A DNA stretch of 10,862 bases, taken from Podila epigama (lineage: Eukaryota > Mortierellomycota > Mortierellomycetes > Mortierellales > Mortierellaceae). The notes under the pieces are model-generated. The model searched no databases and was not told where the DNA came from. It was given only the letters and a program-made list of their open reading frames with translations. The position numbers and the translations under genes were made by a program. Below are positions 1-7,812 of this stretch, in pieces. Location of the stretch: contig JAAAVE010000545.1 of the NCBI GenBank assembly GCA_015679605.1, forward strand, positions 1 through 10,862. The letters are read 5' to 3'. Positions within the stretch are counted from its first letter, which is position 1. Every line of letters begins with the position of its first letter.

Positions 1-126
1 TGTGTGTGGTTATAATCACATTTCTTGTTTTTCTTTTTGTTGTGATCCATATTGAATAAACATTCGTGGCTTCGACATTGAACTAGAAATCATTGAAAAC
101 ATGTATAAAAAAAAAAAAAGACTTAC

Positions 127-2594
127 CGGTACATGATGATACCAATGTAGCAAGAGTCGACACCATAGGCAGGGCTCAACCAAACATCATCCTTCTTGAC
201 AAATCGAATCTCTACTGGGAAATGTACCTTGAGTGGTGCTGCCGATTTTTGAACAATAATGTTGTTGTTGTTGTTTGTAGAAGAAGCGTGATCCTTGTTG
301 TCCATTGAGCCTAATCCCTCGGGAACACGACCACTTTCAATAAACTGGTTCAAGGCTCGAAGGGCACCTGCTGTGTTGGACCAAGGGATGCTCCACTCGT
401 TGACATATTGAGAGAACAGGCAGTCAAAGTTGAAGACCTTGACGCTTTTATCGACACGTTGCAAGGGACGGGATTGCGTGGCCCAGAACATGAATCGTGA
501 AAGAGTTGGAATCAAGCTAGGGATATATCGACACACGTTCAAAAGACTTTGGTAGACATGGTACGTGAACCAATGGGATGTGCGCCAGCTGGGTGCGGGC
601 AAGGAGATGTCTTTGGTGGTTCGGTTGGCACGCCAGATGACGACGTTGTCCGTGTGAGGGTACCACCAAAGACGGACATGCTCTGCCGAGTGGATGATGC
701 TGTCGAGGTTGTCGAGGACGTGGTCCAGTTTGGCAGGTTCTTGAGTGTTTTCGAGTTTGAAGGCTGGTTCACATTGAAGTGTCATTCGGGTAATGATGCC
801 GATGGAGCCGAGCGAACACACTGCTGCGTTGAAGATGTCGGCATTCTCGGTTTGTGAGCAGTAGAGACGCTCACCCTTGGCAGTGATCAATGTCAAGTCA
901 AGGACCTGAAGAGGGTGTGTGTGTGTTTTTGTAAAAAATTGCAAATATAAGTTGTGGTCATTCAGTAAGTATGCGCGCGCGTGCTTCTGATTTTTTCAAT
1001 CTTCCCCTGATTCTAGCATAGCGTTCCAATCACGTCAACTTACAGAGGCGCAGAGGGAGGGATACTTTGCTCCAGTTCCATGCGTGGCCGTGGACATGAG
1101 ACCGGCGACACTCTGGTCCGAGATGGAGCCAAGGTTGCTGAGGGCGAGATCATAAAGTTCGAGGATACCATGTACCCTGTGGAGCTTCATGCCAGCTTCG
1201 ACCGTGATGGTCCGCTGTACCTCGTCCACGTGGATGAGCCTGTTGAGTTTATCCGTGTTGATCATGAAGCCATCGGTACAAGCGAGATCTGAGGGTGAAT
1301 GGCCTGTGCCGATAGCCTTGACCCGTTTACCCAACTGGCCAGCCAATTGAATGATCTATGATGTTGTTGTTGTTGTTGTTGTTTTTTTTTGTTTGTTTGT
1401 AAACAGTGTTAGTGGAGGTACATGTAGTAGTTATCCCTTTAATTTACGTGATCCAAAAGAAAAAAAAAGGGGAGGGGGAGAGGGTTTATCCTTAGATTTC
1501 AGGATCGAGGAAGAATCCGTTGATATGGTGCAATTGTCAAATTGGTCACACACATGGTTTTACCAAGAAAAACTTTGGAAATTGTCTGTGCAGAAAAGGG
1601 CAAAGTTTTTGATTTTTTGATTTTTTTTTTTTTTATGGTTCCTTCTTCTACACATGCAAACAAACACAACGTGTTTCTTAAACATGCTCATTGTTTTTAA
1701 AAAAAAAAACCTTGAATATTCAGGCGCGGATGTTCATTAATCCCTATTGCCATGGATGGATGGGAAACCATCCACTCTTTAACTCTTCCCAATTCTTTTG
1801 TTCTCCATGTCTTTTCTCAATCTTTCCATTTTTTGTTGGCGGGCAATGAAATTTATAGGGTTCACATTTATACTTTCTTTCCCTTCCCGCACGCCCAACT
1901 GTAACAACAGAAAAAATAAAATGTCCCATTGCTTTGCAATAAAGTGAGAAGTGGTCTTTCTTACCTTGATGACTTCGTCTTCAGTGGTGGGCGTATAATA
2001 TTGTTCAGGAATACAACGAAAGGTCCTTGCCCAGTTCTCAAAAGACCGTTTGGGTGACGAGATTCGAGCAAGTTCTGCTTGCAACTTGGAATGGTCCTTG
2101 ATGAGCAAGGGTGATGTTGAGGAAGAGGATGATGATGATGTAGAAGAAGAAGAAGAGGTGATTGTTGTTGTCTGTGTATGGACAGCAGTTTCCTTGGTCT
2201 CCACAACTGATTCACCTGATTCAACTGTAGTAGTAGGGATAATGGTTGCTTTTGTCGATGATGTTGTAGTCGTGGCAACTGCTGTGGGTGATGATGAGGA
2301 GCTGGAGATGACGAGAACGCCGTCCTCATTGTCACTGTCACCTAAGGCAAGAAAGGTCGTTGCGGCATCATGTTCTCCTGCTGCAGCTGAGATCGAGGTG
2401 GAGAAAGTCGATGAAGTCGCCGTGGCAGTGGTAGCGGTTGTGGTTGTTGCTACTGTTGTTGATGATGATGATGACGAAGAAGAAGACGTTGAGATGGCTG
2501 TTCTTGTGGCCACGTCTTGTGCTGCTGTGTTAGGGTCTGTTGACCGCTGCAGCTGATCTTGGAGCTGATCCTTCTCGTGAGGATGACTGTCCAT
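127..2594 (-). CDS. ALO1: D-arabinono-1,4-lactone oxidase (FAD-linked aldonolactone oxidase), 3' end outside window
   Basis: Oxidises D-arabinono-1,4-lactone to D-erythroascorbate with O2, giving H2O2; yeast relatives sit at the mitochondrial outer membrane. Exons read 2594-1965 (210 codons), 1355-1044 (104) and 905-127 (259 plus 2 nt), all with GT-AG junctions in phase; the donor GTAAGT at 126 leads to an exon off the left edge. Seen: FENWARTF (185-192) opens the FAD-binding domain. GTGHSPSD (226-233) carries His229, the likely covalent FAD site by family. THGTGAK lies at 301-307. Exon 3 holds the oxidase domain, ending in PVEIRF with the Glu/Arg pair that is catalytic in plant galactonolactone dehydrogenase. 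The HWAK motif and C-terminus are not visible. About 170 residues before the core are Ser/Thr-rich low complexity. The ATG at 2594 is the only Met in exon 1, so it is the start unless an upstream exon exists. An Asn-rich insertion (SSTNNNNN) precedes PVEIRF. Family assignment is very secure; the exact substrate is inferred from the fungal context. Confidence 0.93.
906..1043 (-). other. Intron 2 of the lactone oxidase gene
   Basis: This 138-nt intron has donor GTAAGT directly after TCT at 1044 and acceptor CTCTTCAG before exon 3 at 905. The acceptor follows a short CA repeat (reads as GT repeat on the plus strand, 914-926). Both flanking exons join in phase 0, and the joined protein keeps the aldonolactone oxidase pattern. 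Confidence 0.9.
1356..1964 (-). other. Intron 1 of the lactone oxidase gene (609 nt)
   Basis: Donor GTAAGA follows ATC AAG at 1965; acceptor CATAG precedes ATC ATT CAA at 1355. It is the longest intron I can place in the window. A perfect CTAAC branch-site candidate lies on the minus strand at 1412-1408, about 50 nt from the acceptor. The stretch between them is A-rich and ends in a run of CAA triplets (1360-1383), with no pyrimidine tract. The rest is AT-rich with homopolymer runs, and I see no further exon in it. Confidence 0.8.
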
Positions 2595-2644
2595 GGAGGA
2601 AGGTTGTCAAAGTGTGTGTGTGTGTGTGTGTGAAAGAGAGAGAG

Positions 2645-2680
<36 letters not shown>

Positions 2681-3015
2681 CGTATGAAGAAGAGAAAGTG
2701 AATTAAGAGCAAAAAAGACAGACAGACAGAGAGAAGAGGGAGAGAGCTCAGCTGAAGGTGAATCGACATTAGGAACCAAAGAAAAAAAAAAAAAAAAAAC
2801 TGGTGTCTTGTCTTGATTGAGCGCGGGTGAATCTGCCCCTTAATACGCCATCCTAGTTGTGTGACTGGCCCTGATCAAAGCATCTCCAGCAATGACATTC
2901 ACTTGTCATCATTAGGCCACGAAACATTACTTTGGACATTCACTCGTTCATTCATTCATACACTTTCATACACATAATAACATAATAACATAATAATAAT
3001 ACGTACCACATCATC
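2595..3015. promoter_or_regulatory. Shared divergent promoter and leaders of the lactone oxidase and LCL2-like genes
   Basis: The 421-nt gap separates the two start codons, so both promoters and 5' leaders must fit in it or overlap. The oxidase side is a GT repeat followed by a GA repeat, which reads as CT then CA in its transcript. A poly-A run lies at 2781-2799. The middle (2800-2900) is the only ordinary complex sequence. It includes one CCCCT at 2836-2840, the core of a yeast stress-response element, but a single 5-mer is weak evidence. The LCL2 side is a CATT/CATA/ATAATA-rich leader ending in CATCATC before ATG 3016. Confidence 0.65.
2612..2678. repeat. Compound (GT)n-(GA)n microsatellite in the oxidase leader
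   Basis: An uninterrupted GT repeat (2612-2632) is followed by an interrupted GA repeat (2635-2678). It starts only 18 nt upstream of the oxidase start codon, so it is probably transcribed in the 5' leader as CU and CA repeats. Confidence 0.9.
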
Positions 3016-3808
3016 ATGTCTGCACCAAAGACACATTCGTCTGAGGACACAGCACAACAGCAGACCGCGAAACCACCACAACCGCAACCTGCAGGTTCCT
3101 CCTCCTCCTCATTTCGCACTACCATCTTGTTCGTTCTCTCAGCAGTCATTCTCGCAGTCCTAGTCCAAACCGTATACCTCCCTTCACGCGACAACTCGAC
3201 TAGCGCGCAGCCATCATCATCATCATCATCATCGTCTTTTTCGCCTTCTTCAGCACGAAAGGTCTACAGACACCAAGACGACAGCAAACAGAGTCATTTT
3301 GGGGCACCCGACGAACGCATTTATCGTTCTCACGCGTCAGCGTCTTCTGGCTACCAATCCCAACAAGCCGCCCAGGAGAAGGAGCAAGCCAGACAACAGC
3401 AGCGGGATCAAAAAAAGAAGAGGCATCGTGAACAACAACAACAACAGGAACATTTCTTTAATCCCTTTGGCGATTTCTTTGGACATGGCCATGATGACGA
3501 CGGTTCTACAGATTCTCAACAGGAAGGAGGCGCCAATCATGAAGGTACGAAAGGTGTCTGTGTGTTTTTTTTTTGTTATTCCATATCTGATTCAAGCTGA
3601 GGGACGGACGGTATACATCGTTCAATGAAATCTAATCGGTCACTCTTTGTCGATATTTTCTGTAAAAATAGCGTGTCCTGGTTACATTTGCTCAGAGAGG
3701 GGAGCCTGTGTTGAGAAACCAATTGATTGCCCATGTCCATACGACCTTGACACGAAATGTGAAAGAGGTGATTGGTATACCTGCCATCGTGGTCACCACC
3801 CTTGTTAA
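3016..3808 (+). CDS. LCL2: LCL2-like cysteine-rich protein (long chronological lifespan protein 2 family), two exons
   Basis: Exons 3016-3544 and 3672-3808 join in phase 1 (donor GTACGA, acceptor AAATAG; 127-nt intron) to give 221 residues. Yeast Lcl2 has been linked to ER-associated degradation and chronological lifespan; the biochemical role is unknown. Seen: a polar N-terminus (1-32); a hydrophobic helix (about 33-53, TTILFVLSAVILAVLVQTVY); a Ser-rich, then Gln/Lys/Arg-rich linker with QQQQQ; the aromatic patch HFFNPFGDFFGHGH near 145-158; then the exon-2 domain with eight Cys (178, 183, 189, 196, 198, 206, 214, 221) spaced C-x4-C-x5-C-x6-CPCP, which is the family signature together with the FF-rich patch. 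Family members usually have a cleavable signal peptide and about 120-130 residues. Here a 32-residue pre-segment makes a signal anchor more likely, with the Cys domain in the ER lumen. The protein ends on Cys221. Family call is good; function is inferred. Confidence 0.8.
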
Positions 3809-4120
3809 AAAAAGGAGACGTTTCTTTGTTATGGATTCAGCAAAAAAAGATAAACTGACAGGAACCAAAAAGTATTTCAATGTCTCTATTTTATTTTTCT
3901 ATTTCCTTTGGAAAGTCATATTGTACACTTGTTTCTTTTTTTTTTTTTTTGTTCTTCTCAAAGAGTGATAGTGGATAATGTAGGGAATGTTGGTAAATGT
4001 AATGTTGGCAACACATTTTAAGGTGGTGACGAGAACAGTGGCGAGAGGTCCCTTTTCTGTAACCATGGAATGGTGTCGTGTCTAGGAGAAGTATCATTTG
4101 AAAGAATATTATGGTACATG
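3809..4120. other. Convergent 3' region between the LCL2-like and DUF7727-like genes
   Basis: The 312 nt hold both 3' UTRs. They are AT-rich with a T run near 3937-3950 and ATTTTATTTTTC near 3888-3900. I see no conserved ORF, no RNA gene and no clear terminator beyond T/A-rich sequence. Confidence 0.65.
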
Positions 4121-5155
4121 CTATGGCATACGCTGAGAAAAGGCCGCCCTTTGTTGTTTGATAAATTCGTCCCTGATTGCCAAGAGGTATGCGATGGTGC
4201 CGATGGAGAGGTAGAGTCCACCATGGGCGGTTTGAGCCTCCAGTGCGGAGAGGACACAGAGTGGGATGTAAAACGCGACACGGGGCATATACGAGTCGCT
4301 GGAATTAAAGTAGGGTTTGCTGAAGAGTGGGTATTCAACTACAGCGATGATCAGCCCGAAAACACTATAGAAAGAGGAGAGAGAGAGAGCGAGAGAGTGT
4401 GTGTGTGTGAGTGTGTGTAAGTGTGAGTGTATGAGGATACCAAATGACGCGTAACACACTCTCTCAATGATGTTCCAGTATGTAACGCATATGTGAGTGA
4501 ATGTTGTTGTCCCTTACATCAAGAGGACAGGCAGTACAGGTACAGGCATGGCATATAGAGCCTCGAGTTTTCTATAGAGATTGGCAAAGAGGCAAAGGGG
4601 AGAGGGGCATCAAACGGTCAATGACATTGTAAAAAAAAAAAAAGCAGGGTGTGAGCAAAGTGGGTAAAGTTTTCGCGTGCTAAAACATGTGTCCAACGAG
4701 CGCCCAGCAGCATGTTCAACAAGTATCCAACGAGTGCCCAACGTGTGTCCAACGTTTGTCCAACGATTGTCGAGCGTGTGTTCAGTGTGTATTCGAACTG
4801 TCACAAAAAAAAAAGTTGTCAAGATCGACAAAGCAAAAAAAACTAGTTTGACAATGTTTAGTTTGATTTTATACCTCAAGGCATCGAATCCTGGCAGTGG
4901 TTGGAATGCGCCTAGACAACCGCCAACAACCATGACTAGGTGGAAAGAAACAAAGAAAAAAAAAAAAGAAACATGATTGTCAGCCATTTCAATTTTCCTT
5001 CTCTATCTCCTTGGTCGATTCTGCTTCTTCTTCAATTTTCTTAATGTCCAGCCCCCCTACTCTTTCCTTTCACGGTTTCTTTTTTCTCTCTACTTACCGA
5101 ACGATCCTGTTAAGCACATCAGCCGCGCCCACTCGTTCCAGACAATGGCTCCCAT
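4121..5155 (-). CDS. Small four-helix membrane protein, DUF7727-like, four exons
   Basis: Exons 5155-5098, 4935-4875, 4571-4518 and 4364-4121 join in phase (donors GTAAGT, GTATAA, GTAAGG; acceptors CCTAG, ATAG, ATAG) and give 138 residues. Seen: the start MGAIVWNEWARLMCLTGSF; hydrophobic segments at about 12-30, 53-67, 87-101 and 106-121; a VEYPLF turn at 67-72; PRV at 85-87; and HGGLYLSIGTIAY at 105-117, ending in a charged, probably cytosolic tail. The W-x-E-WAR-L-CLT opening, the EYP turn and the GGL-x(8)-AY segment match my knowledge of the fungal DUF7727 family, whose function is unknown. The segment between the first helix and the PLPGF loop is shorter than I expect for that family. I checked the 162-nt first intron for a missed exon and saw none. 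The small exons are supported by family fit and frame, not by transcripts. Family call is moderate. Confidence 0.65.
4374..4430. repeat. GA/GT microsatellite inside the last intron of the DUF7727-like gene
   Basis: GA repeats (4374-4396) run directly into GT repeats (4397-4430). On the coding strand they read CA then CT and end about 9 nt before the CTATAG acceptor at 4365, so the repeat serves as the pyrimidine tract of that splice site. Confidence 0.85.
4688..4788. repeat. Degenerate tandem array with 11-nt period in intron 2 of the DUF7727-like gene
   Basis: The core CCAACG starts at 4693, 4727, 4738, 4749 and 4760. Decayed copies fall on the same 11-nt spacing at 4704, 4716 (one base out), 4771 and 4782. 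The unit resembles TNTGTCCAACG. The array lies wholly inside the 303-nt intron 4572-4874. The opposite-strand reading frame shows a loose 11-residue repeat only because three units make 33 nt. Confidence 0.8.
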
Positions 5156-6445
5156 GATGGATATATAACTTTTTTTTTTATAATAGATAATTTGAGGTAG
5201 TTGTACGTGCGAAAAAAAAGTATGGAAAACGGAGGGTTGGGAGCGCTTCCTCGGCGAGAAGAAAAAAAAAGGTGGAGGTGTCAAAAGGAATGTGGTTGAA
5301 TTGTTTTTGACGAGAGTTTCTCCTTTTGGTATAATCTGGATTTTTTTTCTCTCTCTTTTGAATGTGCCCAAGGGGACGGACAGAGACAGAGCGAGGGAGC
5401 GAAAGAGAAAGAGAAAGAGAAAGAAAGAAAGAAAGAGAAATGCGGAGGATGGTTCCTGAGCGTCCAAGTAAAAAAAAAAAGTTCTCCTTTTGAACGTTGG
5501 GTATGATAACAATTTTTTGTCCTTTTAAGATGGTATTAGGTTTCTCTTGGTGTCTGTGCTGAAGTGTTTAGAGAGAGAGAGAGTGTGTGTATATGTATGT
5601 TGCTGTGTGTGTGGGGTGGGATGGCACTGGATGAAGTAATTGTTGAATGAGATGCCGAGCAAGACAAAGATGAATTGAAGAAAAAAGGAATTGAAGTGGA
5701 GATGAAAGTGAATGAATGTTGCTTTCGGAATAAAGATTAGAGGAAAGAAACAAAAAAAAAAAATTATTTTAGGAACACACACACACAAAAAAAAAAGAGC
5801 AAAAAAAAATATGATAGAGGGAGAAGGTGTGATGGTGATGCGAAAGCAAGTTGAAGGTTATGAGAGTGAATGAATGAATGAAATGAATGAATGAATGGCT
5901 GATGGAATGAGGTGAGTTGTTGTAGAAGAGGTAAAAGAGGTTGAAAGTTAAAAGGACAAAGAAAAGTGAGAAGACGAAAAAAACGAAAGAAGAAAGAAGA
6001 AGACGAATAAAAAGAGAGAGAGAAGAAAGCAAAAAAAAGCAAAGTGAGGAATGATTACGAAGAAGAAGAAGAAGAGAAAAAAAAAAAGTGAATGAACGAG
6101 TGAATAGAAAACAAACAAGAAAAAAAGGAAAATGGCGCGCCATTGGTCGTATCAAACCTTATTGCGATTTGCGTTTAATCAGTGTCTGTGTTTAATTATG
6201 TGGTCGACTCGACTCGACTTTTGTCTCCTTTTCTCTCTGCTGACAGACAATTGTCGGTAAAAAAAGGTGAAGTAGGAGCAGGAGAAGGAGTAGGGGTTCC
6301 CACCACACACAGACACAAACACACACCCACACACACTTTTATTCTCTTTCAAACATACACAAACAATTATACATTCATTCATTCATTTTTATACACAACA
6401 CATCTCTCTACTCACTCTACTCACGCTGCAAACACACCACACACC
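5156..6445. promoter_or_regulatory. Long upstream region with purine-rich plus strand
   Basis: From about 5200 to 6130 the plus strand is strongly purine-rich (GAAA repeats 5398-5440, GA at 5571-5582, GAATG repeats 5868-5896, AAG/GAA runs 5985-6080). A minus-strand transcript would therefore have a pyrimidine-rich leader and promoter, which suits the gene starting at 5155. The Phe/Ser/Leu-rich minus-strand ORFs here are by-products of this skew. Complex sequence returns at 6130-6220, and a CA-rich stretch follows at 6300-6440. I see no gene in this region. Confidence 0.5.
6134..6218. promoter_or_regulatory. Possible promoter island: GGCGCGCC, inverted CCAAT box, TCGAC triplet
   Basis: GGCGCGCC (6134-6141) overlaps by one base a CCATTGG whose minus strand contains CCAAT. 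About 55 nt further on, TCGAC occurs three times head to tail (6204-6218). The island stands out against low-complexity flanks. Its regulatory role is inferred. Confidence 0.35.
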
Positions 6446-6520
6446 ATGTTCATCATGTTCTTGGAGGAACAGTGCCCCGTTATCAATTGTTCGTTTGTCA
6501 ATAGTTCAGGGCAACAATAA
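6446..6520 (+). CDS. Possible start exon or short leader ORF (24 codons)
   Basis: An ATG at 6446 follows a CA-rich leader (about 6300-6445, with ACACACC just before the ATG), the same style as the leader of the LCL2-like gene. The frame MFIMFLEEQCPVINCSF continues to TAA at 6518. No good donor site lies inside it, so it could be an upstream ORF, a short peptide, or chance. I do not recognise the peptide. Confidence 0.2.
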   Translation: MFIMFLEEQCPVINCSFVNSSGQQ

Positions 6521-6854
6521 CCCTGTCCACTTGAACGCCATCTGTACCAAAAAAAAAAAAAAAAAAAGTCATTCGAAAAACATGACATTGGGACCGTGCC
6601 TTTGATCAAGAAAAAAAAAACAGCACATGTCTTGATTTATTTTGTCTTGTTTTTGGAGTGTCCAGAATCAACACAAACACACACTCTCCCTCAACAGACA
6701 ATCATCAAGTAAACAAAAGAAGAGAAAGAAAAATGCAATGCGAACAGTTACAGTAATTGTCCGTCATGTCCATTAAGCAAGACATTCATTCAGAGCCCTG
6801 CATGTTGCATTCTCTTGTATCCGCAAGGCTGTATTCTCATTTTTATTTATGCAG

Positions 6855-6960
6855 AACAATCCGACTCTTCCTTCGATGATCTGTCAATTGGCGATGATGG
6901 CATGCTTCCATTGTCAAAAAAACACGAAAAACCAATTGCCACTGCATCGCGTCGAAACAA
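6855..6960 (+). CDS. Candidate internal exon of an unnamed plus-strand gene
   Basis: A 106-nt segment lies between the acceptor TTTATTTATGCAG and the donor GTGAGC. Read with two leading bases it is open and gives 34 full codons beginning QSDSSFDDLSIGDDGMLPLS and ending in a basic tail (ATASRRN). An acidic/Ser start with a Lys/Arg-rich end is typical of disordered nuclear or regulatory proteins, but no family is recognised. Partner exons are uncertain: it joins in frame to a possible exon at 7674-7812, and upstream a weak candidate exon (6666-6707) ends with GTAAAC in the right phase. The minus strand is also open in one frame here, so coding status is not settled. Confidence 0.35.
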
Positions 6961-7626
6961 GTGAGCATGACAACTCATGAGAAAGCACTTAAAAGTTGAA
7001 CCTCAGGAATTGCTTTTGAATTTCGGGGTTCCTTTTCTTCATCGATAAAATGTATGCACTCTGACAAGATCGCATTTCTGATTGGGAAAGCAATATGGCG
7101 TTCCGGCTCTCTTTCACTCTCTCACTCAGACACACACACTCTCCTTGCTCACTTCGTCCCTCATTTTAACCATCCTACTCGCCATTCCTCCACACTCGTG
7201 GCAAATTTGTGCCACCCATGTCATTTTCAGTCGTTGAGCACTCCCTTCAAATGATGTAGGACAAAAAGCCTTCTAGACTCGTTCAGGGCCGATCATTTCT
7301 AGCCCAGAGATAGATTCTGGGCGCAGGGAAAGGGGGAACGAAACACAAGATCCAACGTTTTTCTTCAATACAACAGGGGGGGTCTTTTCTCTCTGTACAT
7401 GTAGAAAACCCGAGAGCAATCATTGACAGTGGGTGTGGCTCTCATATTCTCTCTTTCTCTCTCTCTCTCTCTTTCTTTTTTTTTATCCTCCTCCTCCAAC
7501 AACAACTCACAGCATAAATAGTAAGGTACTCTCACTCACACATTCACGGACAATTCTTTTCTTCCGTTTGTTGTATTCACATCCAATTCCTTTTGTTTGT
7601 TTGTTGTCTGACAACAACAAACACAA
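6961..7626. other. Non-coding or intronic stretch
   Basis: Contains CT/CA-rich microsatellite blocks (about 7108-7145 and 7441-7485) and several short open frames with no recognisable content. It may be an intron if 6855-6960 and 7674-7812 belong together. Confidence 0.4.
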
Positions 7627-7812
7627 ATGTCAATTGTTTGTTCTGCACTCTATTCATGTGCTGCCACTACCAGACAAGACAAGTCACCACGACAAATAAT
7701 GTCGCCTTTTATGTCCTCCCTAAGCGAGATAACAGTTCCCAGGATTTCTCCTCCTTCCGTAACGTCCAGGCACCAAAATGCATGTCAGAAACATGTTAAT
7801 AAATCGTTTTAA
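7627..7812 (+). CDS. Small ORF or candidate terminal exon (61 codons)
   Basis: The ATG at 7627 follows ACAACAACAAACACAA, a good fungal start context, and the frame runs to TAA at 7810. Alternatively an acceptor CTGCCACTACCAG (to 7673) opens the same frame as an exon 7674-7812, in phase with the donor at 6961. The peptide is Ser/Pro/Met-rich (SPRQIMSPFMSSLSEI at 20-35) and matches no family I know. A second plus frame and one minus frame are also open, so the coding call is weak. AATAAA lies within its last codons (7798-7803). Confidence 0.25.
   Translation: MSIVCSALYSCAATTRQDKSPRQIMSPFMSSLSEITVPRISPPSVTSRHQNACQKHVNKSF

Noticed and set aside
1-126. A possible short last exon of the lactone oxidase (acceptor TTTCTAG near 83, in-frame TGA near 19).
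   Set aside because: The resulting tail does not resemble the family C-terminus and would lack the expected HWAK motif, so the true last exon more likely lies left of the window.
549-857. A 102-codon plus-strand ORF.
   Set aside because: It is antisense to conserved oxidase exon 3, and its own sequence shows no family features.
2050-2556. A 168-codon plus-strand ORF rich in Val, Asp and Glu.
   Set aside because: It is the exact antisense of the Ser/Thr low-complexity part of oxidase exon 1; triplet repeats keep several frames open.
4610-4987. A 125-codon minus-strand ORF with an 11-residue repeat.
   Set aside because: It spans the middle exon and intron of the DUF7727-like gene; the peptide repeat reflects the 11-nt DNA array, and splice sites fit the gene model better.
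5769-6155. Phe/Ser/Leu-rich minus-strand ORFs resembling membrane proteins.
   Set aside because: They are translations of pyrimidine-rich repeats; the hydrophobic look comes from TTT, CTT and TCT codons.
7400-7440. A DSGCGSH string on the plus strand that recalls a retrotransposon aspartic protease site.
   Set aside because: The frame runs at once into a CT microsatellite, with no reverse transcriptase, integrase or long terminal repeats nearby.
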